From the NCBI GenBank assembly GCA_003989085.1, contig RXIV01000001.1, positions 1 to 64,000 of the forward strand: a stretch of DNA of 64,000 nucleotides, read 5' to 3'. The first letter of the stretch is position 1. Each line of letters starts with the position of its first letter. Of the stretch, positions 54,829-64,000 are shown piece after piece. The DNA comes from Candidatus Competibacteraceae bacterium (lineage in GTDB: Bacteria; Pseudomonadota; Gammaproteobacteria; Competibacterales; Competibacteraceae). A program made the position numbers and the translations under genes. The notes beneath the pieces were generated by a model that worked only from the letters and a program-made list of their open reading frames with translations, made no database searches and had not been told where the DNA came from.

Positions 54829-55839
54829 ATGGCCGGTCGGCGACTGACTCAGCAACAACAAGGGCGGATTCAGCGCTTGCAGGATCGCCGTCGCCATCGA
54901 TCTGATCAGGCTATTCCAGAAGATGAAGCCGATTTGGGGCCGGAACAAGCCGGGTTGGCGATCACCAATCATGGTGCAACCGTGATGGTCGAGGATAACG
55001 AGGGCCGATTGCAGCGTTGCTCAGTGCGGCAGAATCTGGGCCGGTTGGCCTGCGGTGATCAGGTGATCTGGCAAGTGTCCGGCCCAGCAGGTGGCGTGGT
55101 AACGGCGGTGGTCGAGCGCCGGTCGCTGCTGACTCGCCCCGACTTTCAAGGCCAACCGCGCCCGGTGGCCGCCAACCTCGATGCTGTGGTGGTAGTGCTG
55201 GCCCCGGAGCCAAATTTTAGCGGGGATCTGATTGACCGCTATCTGGTCGCCATTGCTGCGATTGGCGTTCAGGGGTTGCTGGTGTTGAACAAGCACGATT
55301 TACTGGATGAAGCGGCGCTGGCGAGTCTGCTGAACCGGCTGGAACCCTATCACCGAATGGCTTATCCGTTGTTGCCGGTCAGTAGTCGCACCAGCTACGG
55401 TTTGGACGATCTACGGGCTTGGCTACGGGGTCGAACCAGCTTGCTGGCCGGACAATCGGGGGTCGGCAAATCATCGCTGATCAAGGCACTGCTGCCGGAT
55501 CGAGATATTCGCATTCAGGCTTTGTCCGCTGCAACCGGTCACGGCGCTCATACCACTAGCGCCAGCACTCTCTATCACCTGCCGGGCGGCGGCGATCTGA
55601 TCGATACGCCAGGTGTCCGCAGCTTTGAGTTGGGGGAAATCCGCCTGCGCGATTTGGATCGGGGTTTCGCCGATATTGCGCCTTATCTGGGGCGCTGCCG
55701 GTTTTCCGACTGCCGCCACCTGCGCGAACCGGATTGCGCGGTGCAGGTAGCAGTGAAACGTGGCGAGATTGCTCTGCGGCGGCTGGACAGTTATCAGCAA
55801 TTGCGGGCGGCGCTGGAAACGGCGGGAAAATCAGGCTAA
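54829..55839 (+). CDS. rsgA: Ribosome small-subunit-dependent GTPase A
   Basis: RsgA assists 30S maturation. ATG 54829 gives 336 residues; upstream in-frame extension to 54775 has no ribosome site. The OB fold is followed by a circularly permuted GTPase: NKHD comes before the P-loop GQSGVGKSSL (near 219), and the zinc site is GRCRFSDCRHLREPDC (near 290). Confidence 0.95.
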   Translation: MAGRRLTQQQQGRIQRLQDRRRHRSDQAIPEDEADLGPEQAGLAITNHGATVMVEDNEGRLQRCSVRQNLGRLACGDQVIWQVSGPAGGVVTAVVERRSLLTRPDFQGQPRPVAANLDAVVVVLAPEPNFSGDLIDRYLVAIAAIGVQGLLVLNKHDLLDEAALASLLNRLEPYHRMAYPLLPVSSRTSYGLDDLRAWLRGRTSLLAGQSGVGKSSLIKALLPDRDIRIQALSAATGHGAHTTSASTLYHLPGGGDLIDTPGVRSFELGEIRLRDLDRGFADIAPYLGRCRFSDCRHLREPDCAVQVAVKRGEIALRRLDSYQQLRAALETAGKSG

Positions 55840-55844
55840 ACGCC

Positions 55845-56471
55845 ATGTTCGCCGCTTTCGCTTTTTTGTCCGCCGGCATTTTGCTGGGTCTGAGCGGAGG
55901 GCTTTCGCCGGGGCCATTGCTAGCCTTGGTGATCCGCGAAACTCTGCGCGGCGGAGTTCGAGCCGGCATAGGGATCGCGTTGGCTCCATTACTGACGGAT
56001 GCGCCAATCATTCTGGCGACGATGCTATTGTTGCAGCCACTGACCGGCCAGAATTTAGCGCTGGCGCTGATTCATGTTGGCGGCGGACTGTATCTGGCCT
56101 GGCTTGGCGTTCAGAGTTTGTGCTTCACCGGTGCGGAATTGGGGCCATTTGATCCGTCCGGTGCAATTTCCTTACGGCGCGGCGTGATAGCCAATGTTCT
56201 CAATCCCAGTCCATACCTGTTTTGGCTGGTTGTCGGTGGACCTACCCTGTTGGCGGCATGGCGCGAGAGCGGGTTAGCGGCGGCGGCGTTTATCGGTGCT
56301 TTCTATGTACTGTTGGTCGGATCAAAAGTACTGCTGGCGGTAATCGTGGGGCATGTTCGCAGTGTCTTGCACAGCGGCGGTTATGTGATGTTGATGCGCG
56401 GTTTGGGGCTGCTGCTGTTGGCCTACGCGCTCCTGTTGTTTCATGAAGGTGGGCGGTTATGGCGGGGTTGA
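55845..56471 (+). CDS. LysE/RhtB family amino acid exporter
   Basis: ATG 55845 gives 208 residues with six predicted helices and the LysE signature GLSGGLSPGPLLALV near residue 15, and NVLNPSPYLFWL near 118. Such proteins export amino acids or their derivatives; substrate is not shown. It follows rsgA by 5 nt and is likely co-transcribed. Confidence 0.88.
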   Translation: MFAAFAFLSAGILLGLSGGLSPGPLLALVIRETLRGGVRAGIGIALAPLLTDAPIILATMLLLQPLTGQNLALALIHVGGGLYLAWLGVQSLCFTGAELGPFDPSGAISLRRGVIANVLNPSPYLFWLVVGGPTLLAAWRESGLAAAAFIGAFYVLLVGSKVLLAVIVGHVRSVLHSGGYVMLMRGLGLLLLAYALLLFHEGGRLWRG

Positions 56472-56476
56472 TGAAC

Positions 56477-56869
56477 TCAGGCCAGCATCTTGCCGCACTG
56501 GATCGCAATAAATTCCACCGCCTCGTCCACATTACTCAGCGCCATTTCGTAACCGTCAGGCAGATAGCCGTACAAACCTTTCTTATAGGGGTTATTGCCA
56601 GGATGATAAACCCGGACCGTCAGTTCAAGCGCGGGCTGGTTGGGGCCGGAGCGGAAGCCGATAGTGATCTTGTCGCTGAAGATCCAGAAGTAATTGATCC
56701 GGGGATGGGTGTCAATCTGGGCCTTGAAGCTCCGCACCTGCGTCTTGACGGCCTCGAATTCCTGCTCTAGTACGCTAAGCCGGCGTTCCTGATGGACCTG
56801 ACGCTGTTCGCGGTCGGTGCGGAATTTGTCAACCGCTTTGTTGAACAACTCACTAATATCCTTAGTCAT
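56477..56869 (-). CDS. Hypothetical protein with N-terminal coiled coil
   Basis: ATG 56869 has AAGGA 3 nt upstream and gives 130 residues. Residues about 1-55 are a charged coiled coil (DKFRTDREQRQVHQERRLSV) and residues 60-130 contain a compact alpha/beta domain (YFWIFSDKITIGFRSGPNQP, then GYLPDGYEMALSNVDEAV). I recognise no family. It is convergent with the LysE gene and 93 nt downstream of nothing related. Confidence 0.75.
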   Translation of the reverse strand: MTKDISELFNKAVDKFRTDREQRQVHQERRLSVLEQEFEAVKTQVRSFKAQIDTHPRINYFWIFSDKITIGFRSGPNQPALELTVRVYHPGNNPYKKGLYGYLPDGYEMALSNVDEAVEFIAIQCGKMLA

Positions 56870-56962
56870 ATCCTTGCCCCCAATCCGGTCAATAGTCGAC
56901 GCTGCTAATGATGACACAACGGATTATACGCCGCCGGTTCTCCTCCAGTTCAAGCGGAGATG

Positions 56963-58330
56963 TTACAGCGATTCGTTACCCTGTTGGGACAGGGCCGCGC
57001 CGTGGCTACGAATGACCTCGCGGTAAAACTGCCCGCTGGCCTTGATCGTGCGCTGTTGTGTGGCGTAGTTAACGTGAATCAGACCAAACCGCTGCGAATA
57101 GCCGTGCGCCCATTCAAAATTGTCCAGCAGCGACCAAGCGAAATAGCCGCGTAGATTCACGCCACGCTCCAGCGCCGCCTGCACCGCTCGCAAGTGATCG
57201 CGCAGGTAGCGTTGTCGTAGTGGATCGGCCACTGCACCATCCGCTTGCGGTGGATCGTAAAACGCTGCGCCGTTTTCAGTGACATACAGCGGCAGTGATC
57301 CATAGCGGCCAGCGACCCATTCCAGAATATCGGTTAACCCCTGCGGATAAACCTCCCAATCCAGATGGGTGTAAGTCTGCTGCGGCTGACGGACGCGACC
57401 GGCAGCCAGCGGCCAATCGTCGGGATCGTGGCGCACCACCTGCCGGCTGTAATAGTTGACGCCCAGAAAGTCGGGTGGCTGGTGGATGAAGTCGAGATCA
57501 GCATCAGGAAAGATCGGCCAGGCTGCACCGAAAATTTCCGACAATTCAGGCGGATAACTGCCTAGAAACACCGGATCAAGGTAATAGCGGTTCCAGTAGG
57601 CGTCAGCTCGCATGGTGGCGTCGAGATCGGTGGCCGTTTCACTGGCCGGATATTTCGGCTCCAGATTGACCACTAGCCCGATCTGATGCCGACCCTCGGC
57701 CCGATACGATTGAATAGCGGCGGCAGCCGCTCGCAGCAGGTGATGAGAAGCATACGGTGCGGCGAAAGGATTGTGTCGGCCTGGTGCGAGAGTGCCGTGC
57801 AGATAACCGCCGTCCGCTACTACCCACGGTTCATTTAGCGTAACCCAGAGCTTCACCCGGTCATCCAGCGCCCGGAACAAAATTTGAGCGTAATCGGCGA
57901 ACCAGTGGGCACAGTCAGGATTCAGCCACCCGCCCCGTCGATCCAGTGCCGCCGGTAAGTCCCAATGATAGAGGGTCAGCATTGGCTGAATACCCTGTTC
58001 CAGCAGTGTATCCACTAGCCGCTGGTAGAAATCCAGGCCGCGAGAATTAATCGGGCCGCGTCCTTCCGGCAATATCCGACTCCATGATGTGCTGAACCGA
58101 TAGGCATTCAGGCCCAGTTCCCGCATCAGCGCCACATCATCCCGATAACGGTGGTAGTGATCGCAGGCGACATCACCGGTATCGTCGTTGCAGGTTTGGC
58201 CGGGGGTATGGGCAAATTCATGCCAGATGCTGCATCCCGCGCCATCGGCCAGCGGTGAACCTTCGATCTGGTAGGCGGAAGTAGCCGCGCCCCACAGGAA
58301 ATCGGCGGGGAAAGATGTGGGTTCGGTCAT
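56963..58330 (-). CDS. GH1 family beta-glucosidase
   Basis: The 455-residue (beta/alpha)8 enzyme has the N-terminal GH1 signature FPADFLWGAATSAYQIEGS, the acid/base glutamate in TLNEPWVV (near residue 165) and the nucleophile glutamate in YVTENGAAF (near 352). It should hydrolyse beta-glucosides or 6-phospho-beta-glucosides. Lack of a signal peptide points to cytoplasmic action. It is divergent from the PTS genes, suggesting use of sugars imported by them. Confidence 0.93.
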   Translation of the reverse strand: MTEPTSFPADFLWGAATSAYQIEGSPLADGAGCSIWHEFAHTPGQTCNDDTGDVACDHYHRYRDDVALMRELGLNAYRFSTSWSRILPEGRGPINSRGLDFYQRLVDTLLEQGIQPMLTLYHWDLPAALDRRGGWLNPDCAHWFADYAQILFRALDDRVKLWVTLNEPWVVADGGYLHGTLAPGRHNPFAAPYASHHLLRAAAAAIQSYRAEGRHQIGLVVNLEPKYPASETATDLDATMRADAYWNRYYLDPVFLGSYPPELSEIFGAAWPIFPDADLDFIHQPPDFLGVNYYSRQVVRHDPDDWPLAAGRVRQPQQTYTHLDWEVYPQGLTDILEWVAGRYGSLPLYVTENGAAFYDPPQADGAVADPLRQRYLRDHLRAVQAALERGVNLRGYFAWSLLDNFEWAHGYSQRFGLIHVNYATQQRTIKASGQFYREVIRSHGAALSQQGNESL

Positions 58331-58539
58331 GGGAAAAAAGCTCCGTTGCGAGGTACAGGACTTTCATACATGGGGCGGCAGCGCATTCCTATCCCGGGCG
58401 TAAAAAGAATGATGATAGGAGCGACCATCCTGCTATGAAACTAAATATAAACTAAGGCATAAAGCATGTGTCGATGGCGCCACAGCACCCAACTGTCGCC
58501 TATGCTTAATCGTAAACTCCCGAGTGTCCGAGCATAACC
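58331..58539. promoter_or_regulatory. Divergent regulatory region between bglucosidase and PTS genes
   Basis: The 209-bp region holds the promoters of both divergent genes. A short palindrome TGGCGCCA is at about 58485. AT-rich segments ATGAAACTAAATATAAACTA lie near 58435-58455. No operator can be assigned with confidence. Confidence 0.35.
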
Positions 58540-61116
58540 ATGAACCATTCCCTCGACTCCCACAGACTTACCTTGACCGCGCCGCTCTCTGGCCTATTGC
58601 TGCCGATTGAGCGGGTTCCCGATCCGGTATTCGCTCAGAAAATGGTCGGTGATGGCATCTCGATTGACCCGCTGGATCAGTGCCTGCGGGCGCCTTGCAA
58701 TGGCCGGATTATGCAGTTGCATCCTGCCGGCCACGCCGTGACCATCGCCACTCCGCAGGGTATTGAAGTACTGATGCATATTGGCCTTGACACAGTTAGT
58801 CTCAAAGGGGCCGGTTTTACACCCAGGGTCAAGGTAGGCGATACAGTGAAAGTCGGCGAGGCGCTGATTGAGTTCGACGCTGATTTCATTGCTACCCACG
58901 CTAAGAGCCTGTTGACCCAAATTGTGATTACCAATAGTGAGCAGGTGGCCGTTTTTACGCCACGCTCCGGCTCGGTTATCGCCGAGCGGGATGTCATTCT
59001 GGAGCTAACCCTGGTGGATGGCGCGACTGAATCCGGGGCGGAGAAATCGACTAAAACGGCTACTTCCGAGGCGATCCTGATTCCTAATCCGACTGGTCTG
59101 CACGCCCGTCCGGCGGCGGTGCTGGCCAATCTCGCTAAGAAATTCAAGGCGGAGATTCGCTTGCAAAAGGGCGACGATCAGGCCAACGCCAAGAGCGTCG
59201 TCGCGATTATGGGTCTGGAAGTCGGTTGCGGTGACAAGGTGGTGCTGATCGCTAAGGGCGAGGACGCCGACTCGGCGATTAGCACCTTGACGCCGCTGTT
59301 GTGGGAAGGGTTGGGCGATGAGGGTTACGCCCCGGCTCCGGCTCCGGCCAGCTTTGTCGTCTCGGCTGGGGCCGCGCCCGCGCCGAAACCGCGCTCCGAC
59401 GATCCCAATTTGCTAATTGGTGTTGCGGCTTCACCAGGATTAGCGGTGGGTGCGGTATTTCAGGTGCGCCATACCGAGATTCAGGTCACTGAAGCCGCTG
59501 AAGGCGATCCGCAGCAGGAACGCGCCCGGCTGGATGAGGCCATCGGTCAGGCCCGTAGCCAGTTAGAGGCGTTGCAGGCTCGGCTGCACGGCGAACGAGC
59601 GGCGGATAAGGCCGCCATTTTCGCCGCGCATCAGGAATTGCTCGACGATCCCGACCTGCTGGACATCGCCTATTCGGCGCTGGCGAAAGGTAAAAGCGCG
59701 GCCTTTGCCTGGCAACGGGCATTCAGCACCCACGCTGACCGGCTGGCCAGCTTGCGCAATGAATTGCTCGCAGCCCGCGCCAATGATCTGCGCGATGTGG
59801 GCCGGCGGGTATTGACCCTGCTGACTGGCGCGGAGCCGGAACGCCAGGAACCGCCGGTTAACGCCATTCTGGTCGCTGAGGAACTGACCCCATCCGATAC
59901 CGCCAGTCTGGATCGCAATCGGGTGCGTGGTTTTTGTACCACGCTGGGCGGGGCGACGTCTCATGTCGCGATTCTGGCCCGGTCGCTGGATATTCCCGCT
60001 GTGGCCGGCATTGAGCCACGGACGCTGGAATTGCCTAACGGTACCCCGGTCATTCTCGACGGTGGCAAGGGCATCTTGCGGCTGAATCCGACCCCGGAAG
60101 AAGTCGCCCGGATTCGCCAGACGCAGGAACAATGGGCAGATCGTCGGCAGATCGATCTGGCGGCGGCCCATCAGCCGGCGATCACCTTGGATGGGCAGCG
60201 GGTGGAAGTCGTCGGCAATATCGGCGGATTGGCCGATGCCGAGCAGATTCCGGCGCTGGGCGGTGAAGGTGTTGGGCTATTGCGTTCCGAGTTTCTGTTC
60301 ATGGAACGCAGCACCGCGCCCAGCGAGGATGAGCAGTTTGAAGCCTACAAAGCCATTGCCGAGGCGCTGGGGCCGGAGCGGCCACTGATCATTCGCACCC
60401 TGGATGTGGGCGGCGATAAACCCTTGTCCTATCTGCCGATACCGAAAGAGGACAATCCGTTTCTCGGCGAGCGCGGTTTGCGGGTCGGCCTGGATCGCCC
60501 GGAGATGCTGCGAACCCAGTTGCGGGCGATTCTCCGCGCCGCCGCCTTTGGCAAGGTGCTGATCATGTTCCCGATGGTCGCCCTGCTGTCAGAACTGCGC
60601 GACGCCAAGGCCATGCTGGAGGAGGAGCAGCAACAGTTAAACGTCGCGCCGATCCCGGTAGGGATCATGGTGGAGATTCCTGTAGCGGCGGTGATGGCGG
60701 CGCAGTTTGCCCGTGAAGCCGACTTTTTCTCTATTGGCACCAATGACCTGACTCAGTACACCCTGGCGATGGATCGCGGCCATCCTAAACTGGCGCCGAA
60801 AGTCGATGGACTGAATCCAGGGGTGCTGCGGTTGATCGCCTGGACCGTGCAGGCCGCCCATGCCGAGGGCAAATGGGTCGGGGTCTGCGGCGGGATCGCC
60901 AGCGATCCACAAGCGGTGCCCTTGCTGATCGGAATGGGCGTGGACGAACTCAGCGCCAGCCTGCCGACCATCCCCGGCATCAAGGCCCAAATTCGTAACC
61001 TGCGTTTGAGCGAGTGCCAGGCACTGGCGCAACGGGCGCTGACTCTGGAAACCGGCGCTGAAGTACGGGCGTTGTGTCCCGATCCTCTTACCGAATCTGC
61101 TGAATCGCGGAGTTAA
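58540..61116 (+). CDS. PTS fusion protein EIIA(Glc)-HPr-Enzyme I
   Basis: The 858-residue protein joins three phosphotransfer modules: EIIA(Glc)-like (residues 1-155, phosphorylated His80 in VLMHIGLD, with His65), HPr (about 175-265, His188 in [11 protein letters not shown]) and Enzyme I (about 290-858, active His475 in [16 protein letters not shown]-binding domain with CGGIASDP near 785). It takes phosphate from PEP and passes it internally to EIIA and then to the EIIB of the permease. A DNA-encoded linker separates EIIA and HPr. It is 5 nt upstream of the permease gene. Confidence 0.95.
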   Translation: MNHSLDSHRLTLTAPLSGLLLPIERVPDPVFAQKMVGDGISIDPLDQCLRAPCNGRIMQLHPAGHAVTIATPQGIEVLMHIGLDTVSLKGAGFTPRVKVGDTVKVGEALIEFDADFIATHAKSLLTQIVITNSEQVAVFTPRSGSVIAERDVILELTLVDGATESGAEKSTKTATSEAILIPNPTGLHARPAAVLANLAKKFKAEIRLQKGDDQANAKSVVAIMGLEVGCGDKVVLIAKGEDADSAISTLTPLLWEGLGDEGYAPAPAPASFVVSAGAAPAPKPRSDDPNLLIGVAASPGLAVGAVFQVRHTEIQVTEAAEGDPQQERARLDEAIGQARSQLEALQARLHGERAADKAAIFAAHQELLDDPDLLDIAYSALAKGKSAAFAWQRAFSTHADRLASLRNELLAARANDLRDVGRRVLTLLTGAEPERQEPPVNAILVAEELTPSDTASLDRNRVRGFCTTLGGATSHVAILARSLDIPAVAGIEPRTLELPNGTPVILDGGKGILRLNPTPEEVARIRQTQEQWADRRQIDLAAAHQPAITLDGQRVEVVGNIGGLADAEQIPALGGEGVGLLRSEFLFMERSTAPSEDEQFEAYKAIAEALGPERPLIIRTLDVGGDKPLSYLPIPKEDNPFLGERGLRVGLDRPEMLRTQLRAILRAAAFGKVLIMFPMVALLSELRDAKAMLEEEQQQLNVAPIPVGIMVEIPVAAVMAAQFAREADFFSIGTNDLTQYTLAMDRGHPKLAPKVDGLNPGVLRLIAWTVQAAHAEGKWVGVCGGIASDPQAVPLLIGMGVDELSASLPTIPGIKAQIRNLRLSECQALAQRALTLETGAEVRALCPDPLTESAESRS

Positions 61117-61121
61117 CCGTC

Positions 61122-62900
61122 ATGTGGCAATCCGCTTTTACCTTCCTGCAAAAAATTGGCAAGGCGCTGATGCTGCCGGTTTCAGTTTTGCCGGTGGCCG
61201 GCATTCTACTCGGCATTGGTAGCGCCCACTTCGGCCTGATTCCAGGTCTGGCGTCCGATATCATGGCCCAGTCCGGCGGAGCGATTTTCGGCAGTCTGGC
61301 GATTATCTTTGCCATTGGCGTCGCGCTGGGCCTGACCCATAACGATGGGGTTTCGGCTCTGGCGGCGGTGGTCGGCTATGTGGTGCTGCTGGCGACCCTC
61401 GGCGTTATGGCTAAGGCGCTGGGCGTGGAAAGCAAAAATCTGATGGGCATTTTGTCGATCGATACCGGCGTGTTTGGCGGCATTGTCATCGGTGGGATCG
61501 CGGCGGCGCTGTTCAACCGCTATTACCGGATCGAATTGCCCTCCTATCTCGGCTTTTTCGCCGGTAAACGCTTCGTGCCGATCATTACCGCCTTTGCCGC
61601 GATAGGCACGGGTATCGTCCTCAGCTTTGTATGGCCGCCGATTGGCACCGGGATCAAAGCCTTTTCGCACTGGGCGGCGGAAAGTAATCCGGCGCTGGCG
61701 TTCAGCATTTACGGCGTGATCGAACGGTTGCTGATTCCTTTCGGCCTGCACCATATCTGGAATGTGCCGTTCTTCTTCGAAGTGGGCAGCTATCTGGACC
61801 CGAATACCGGCAAGGTCATCACCGGCGAGATTCAGCGCTACATCGCCGGCGATCCCACAGCGGGCAACATGGCGGGCGGCTACCTGTTCAAGATGTGGGG
61901 CTTGCCGGCGGCAGCCATCGCGATCTGGCGCTGCGCCCTGCCCGAAAACCGCGCCAAGATCGGCGGGATCATGATTTCTGCCGCGTTGACTGCGTGGCTG
62001 ACCGGCATTACTGAACCAATTGAATTTGCTTTCATGTTTGTCGCGCCAGTGCTGTATCTATTGCATGCCCTGCTGGCTGGGGTCGCCTATTTTCTGTGCA
62101 TCGAACTGGGCATCAAGCACGGCATGACCTTCTCGCACGGTACGATTGACTACATCCTGCTGTTTCCTCAGTCCACCCACGCCCTGTGGTTGCTGATCAT
62201 CGGGCCGCTGTGGGCGCTGCTGTACTACGTCACCTTCCGCACTGTAATTTTGAAATTCGATCTCAAGACCCCCGGTCGAGAACCAGAGGAAGCCGCCTCG
62301 CTGGATGAGGTTCGGGCTGATGTAGCGTTTGGCTTCGCCCAACGACTGGTGCTGGCGTTCGGCGGGCGCAGCAATATCAAGAATCTGGACGCCTGCATTA
62401 CCCGGCTGCGGGTGGAACTGGGCGATGTGAGCAAGGCCCGCACTGACCAACTCAAGGTGTTGGGCGCGGCGGGGGTCGTCGTCGTTGGTAACAATATGCA
62501 GGCCATTTTCGGCACCCGCTCGGAGAACCTGAAAACCGACATGGAGGAGTATTTGCGTACTGCCGGGCCGGAAGCTGATGCCGTTGAAGAGCGGTCACCG
62601 GTGACTGCGCCGCTGCCTGCCGGCATCGTTTCCAAGCTGCGCGACCCGGAAGCGGCGGACAAGGCGCGAGGGGTGATCGCGGCGTTGGGTGGGGCGGGCA
62701 ACATTCAACGAGTGGACGCTTGCGCCGAAACCCGATTGCGGTTGGTCGTCGGTAATGATGACTCGGTCGATGAGGCGGCGTTGCAAGCGGCGGGGGTCGC
62801 TGGCGTGATGCGGCTGACGAATCACACTTTGCATCTGCTTGTTGGTCTGAACGCCGATCAGTATGCAGCGGAGATGCAGGGGCAATTAGCGAGGTTGTAA
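61122..62900 (+). CDS. nagE: PTS permease EIIC-EIIB-EIIB, probably N-acetylglucosamine/glucose type
   Basis: The 592-residue protein has an EIIC channel (residues 1-about 375; [20 protein letters not shown] onwards, GITEPIEF near 290) and a canonical EIIB with phosphocysteine Cys425 ([11 protein letters not shown]). A second EIIB-like domain follows, with Cys534 in [14 protein letters not shown]. The extra domain has a one-residue insertion beside the cysteine. The protein lacks EIIA, which is in the adjacent fusion gene. Sequence resembles NagE; substrate between GlcNAc and glucose is not settled. Together with the fusion gene it forms a self-contained PTS. Confidence 0.9.
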   Translation: MWQSAFTFLQKIGKALMLPVSVLPVAGILLGIGSAHFGLIPGLASDIMAQSGGAIFGSLAIIFAIGVALGLTHNDGVSALAAVVGYVVLLATLGVMAKALGVESKNLMGILSIDTGVFGGIVIGGIAAALFNRYYRIELPSYLGFFAGKRFVPIITAFAAIGTGIVLSFVWPPIGTGIKAFSHWAAESNPALAFSIYGVIERLLIPFGLHHIWNVPFFFEVGSYLDPNTGKVITGEIQRYIAGDPTAGNMAGGYLFKMWGLPAAAIAIWRCALPENRAKIGGIMISAALTAWLTGITEPIEFAFMFVAPVLYLLHALLAGVAYFLCIELGIKHGMTFSHGTIDYILLFPQSTHALWLLIIGPLWALLYYVTFRTVILKFDLKTPGREPEEAASLDEVRADVAFGFAQRLVLAFGGRSNIKNLDACITRLRVELGDVSKARTDQLKVLGAAGVVVVGNNMQAIFGTRSENLKTDMEEYLRTAGPEADAVEERSPVTAPLPAGIVSKLRDPEAADKARGVIAALGGAGNIQRVDACAETRLRLVVGNDDSVDEAALQAAGVAGVMRLTNHTLHLLVGLNADQYAAEMQGQLARL

Positions 62901-62975
62901 GGTTTTAGCCAGCGCCAGCAAGTTATCACCGAAAGCGGGATTTGGGAGGCATGAGGAGGGCCGGGGTCAAATTCC

Positions 62976-63191
62976 CTACGCGAAGACATCCAGAGTTTGG
63001 CCGACCGTCGCATCAGGCGCTGCAACGACCGTTGGGGTAGCGGCGGGCGTGTTTTCCGTCACCATCTGCACCAGAGCCAGCGCCCCCTCGGTCTGTATAT
63101 CCATTGATTTTTTGAGCATGGCGATCCCGACCTGCTGGGCGACTTGCTGTTGCTGCCAAGCGCTGATTGCGCCGATTGAAAGAGTGTCCAT
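62976..63191 (-). CDS. YjfB-like putative motility protein
   Basis: The 71-residue product starts at ATG 63191 behind AGGAG (8 nt upstream). Its N-terminal SIGAISAWQQQQVAQQVGIA and KKSMDIQTEG segments match the YjfB (putative motility protein) pattern, which occurs in bacteria with flagella or pili. A Pro/Thr/Ala-rich C-terminus follows. Function undefined. Confidence 0.78.
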   Translation of the reverse strand: MDTLSIGAISAWQQQQVAQQVGIAMLKKSMDIQTEGALALVQMVTENTPAATPTVVAAPDATVGQTLDVFA

Positions 63192-63268
63192 GCCGGTTCT
63201 CCTGATAAGACGCAACGGCGCACACAAACGGCTCATGGAAAAACTACAAGGGTGCTGCGGGGGTAAAG

Positions 63269-63344
63269 TGGCGCTCCCTAGGGGTTTCGAACCCCTGTTC
63301 CCGCCGTGAGAGGGCGGTGTCCTAGGCCACTAGACGAAGGGAGC
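63269..63344 (-). tRNA. tRNA-Glu (anticodon CTC)
   Basis: On the minus strand the 76-nt gene folds as a cloverleaf: acceptor GCTCCCT with AGGGAGC, D arm GTCTAGTGGCCTAGGAC, anticodon stem CCGCC/GGCGG with loop CTCTCAC (anticodon CTC, reading GAG), T arm with GGTTCGAAACC, and an encoded CCA end at 63269-63271. Confidence 0.97.
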
Positions 63345-63347
63345 GTG

Positions 63348-64000
63348 ATGACTGGCGTCTTGAAGGGAAGCGGGTATTATACCCACGTTTCTATAGCCGA
63401 CAACAATCCATCATTGGAAGCCTTGATCCTGAACCCGCAACCCGTAGTCATCCCCCGCCCTGATCACAATATCTCGCGGGTCAATATCAGCCCCAACGCA
63501 CTCAAAGTATTGTACCGGCTGCGTGAGGCCGGCTATCGCGCCTGTCTGGTGGGTGGCGGGGTGCGGGATTTGCTGCTGGGCCGTGAACCGAAAGACTTTG
63601 ACATTGCGACCGACGCCCGTCCCGAACAGATTTACCGGCTGTTCCGCAATTGTCGGCTGATTGGCCGCCGATTCCGGCTGGCGCACGTCCAGTTTGACCA
63701 CGAAATCATTGAAGTCGCTACCTTCCGTGGTCATGGCGATGACAGCGAAGAGGGCGATGGCTCCACGATAGAGCGGGCCGCCGATGGCCGCATTCTTAGC
63801 GATAATGTGTACGGCGGCATTGAGGATGACGCCTGGCGGCGGGATTTCACCATTAACGCTTTGTATTACGACATCAGCGATTTTGCGGTGCTCGATTATG
63901 TGGGCGGGATCGAAGACCTTAAGGCCGGGCTGATTCGGTTGATCGGCGACCCGGCGGAACGTTACCACGAAGATCCGGTGCGGTTGTTGCGGGCGGTGCG
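63348..64000 (+). CDS. pcnB: Poly(A) polymerase I (partial, C-terminus beyond window)
   Basis: PcnB adds 3' poly(A) tails that mark RNA for decay. The frame is open from ATG 63348 to the window end with no stop. The nucleotidyltransferase core has [20 protein letters not shown], then [13 protein letters not shown] and KDFDIATDA (the DxD metal site), [14 protein letters not shown] and [11 protein letters not shown], all diagnostic of PcnB. ATG 63348 is 4 nt from the tRNA gene and gives a leader length like E. coli PcnB, but TTG 63414 or 63423 would place the start after the tRNA promoter. The start is therefore uncertain. Confidence 0.93.
   Translation, partial: MTGVLKGSGYYTHVSIADNNPSLEALILNPQPVVIPRPDHNISRVNISPNALKVLYRLREAGYRACLVGGGVRDLLLGREPKDFDIATDARPEQIYRLFRNCRLIGRRFRLAHVQFDHEIIEVATFRGHGDDSEEGDGSTIERAADGRILSDNVYGGIEDDAWRRDFTINALYYDISDFAVLDYVGGIEDLKAGLIRLIGDPAERYHEDPVRLLRAV
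63376..63403 (-). promoter_or_regulatory. Promoter of tRNA-Glu
   Basis: On the minus strand, TTGTCG (63398-63403) and TATAAT (63376-63381) are 16 nt apart, a good sigma-70 match. A GC-rich discriminator (ACCCGC) follows, as in stringently controlled stable-RNA promoters. The predicted start lies about 25 nt before the tRNA. It overlaps the possible 5' end of pcnB on the plus strand. Confidence 0.75.

Noticed and set aside
1..64000. CRISPR array or rRNA operon
   Set aside because: No regularly spaced direct repeats, and no 16S/23S/5S signature, were seen.

Overview
The window is a high-GC chromosomal segment from a gammaproteobacterium. The evidence is gene order: trpF-trpB-trpA-accD-folC-dedD-cvpA-purF-metZ resembles the Pseudomonas/Legionella-type arrangement, bamD is divergent from rluD-pgeF, and ybaB-recR, scpA-scpB-rluB, and orn next to rsgA are all present. 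The lineage below class level is inference; an uncultured wastewater or Chromatiales-like relative (Competibacter type) would fit but cannot be proven from the sequence alone. About 70 genes are packed tightly, with many 4-nt start/stop overlaps.

Layout. 1-3448: a truncated chemoreceptor, coaX and birA (vitamin/cofactor), then ccoS and a tiny membrane ORF behind the copper ATPase gene ccoI (3484-5943), which mature cbb3 oxidase. 6038-10257: a conserved but poorly understood membrane operon RDD / SpoIIM-like / DUF4129 / DUF4350. 10412-15570: DUF805 protein, HD-GYP protein, thioesterase, nitroreductase and a non-flagellar MotA/MotB-like pair. 15633-18727: rraA and tex. 18874-29780: an SDR gene, then the long leftward biosynthetic series trpF to metZ plus a HAD hydrolase. 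29928-30365: a SWIM zinc-finger gene interrupted by an in-frame TAG. 30514-35927: an acetylornithine-type aminotransferase, a zinc-ribbon microprotein, a polar amino acid ABC transporter and a YajR-type MFS exporter.

36180-38500 is an AT-rich island unlike its surroundings: a solitary McrA-like HNH nuclease gene, a decayed brnT toxin fragment and a decayed IS630-family element with recognisable terminal inverted repeats. 38702-45413 returns to core genes: flavodoxin, dsbB, a two-gene nitrate/sulfonate/thiamine-type ABC transporter, cysH, prmA, the 4.5S SRP RNA gene, ybaB, recR and nnrU. 45407-52870: a lone ureG, rluB, scpB, scpA, a one-cysteine Bcp peroxiredoxin, gcvR, a nitroreductase, bamD, rluD and pgeF. 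53461-56869: esterase, orn, rsgA, LysE exporter and an unknown protein. 56963-62900: a sugar-use locus, with a GH1 beta-glucosidase divergent from an EIIA-HPr-EI fusion and an EIIC-EIIB-EIIB permease, so a complete phosphorelay is encoded by two adjacent genes. 62976-64000: a YjfB-like protein, tRNA-Glu(CTC) with a clear promoter, and the start of pcnB.

No complete, obviously new multi-gene system is visible. The best candidates for new biology are the MotAB-like pair, the DUF4129 operon, the 33-residue membrane ORF behind ccoS, the HNH nuclease in the AT-rich island, and the interrupted SWIM gene.
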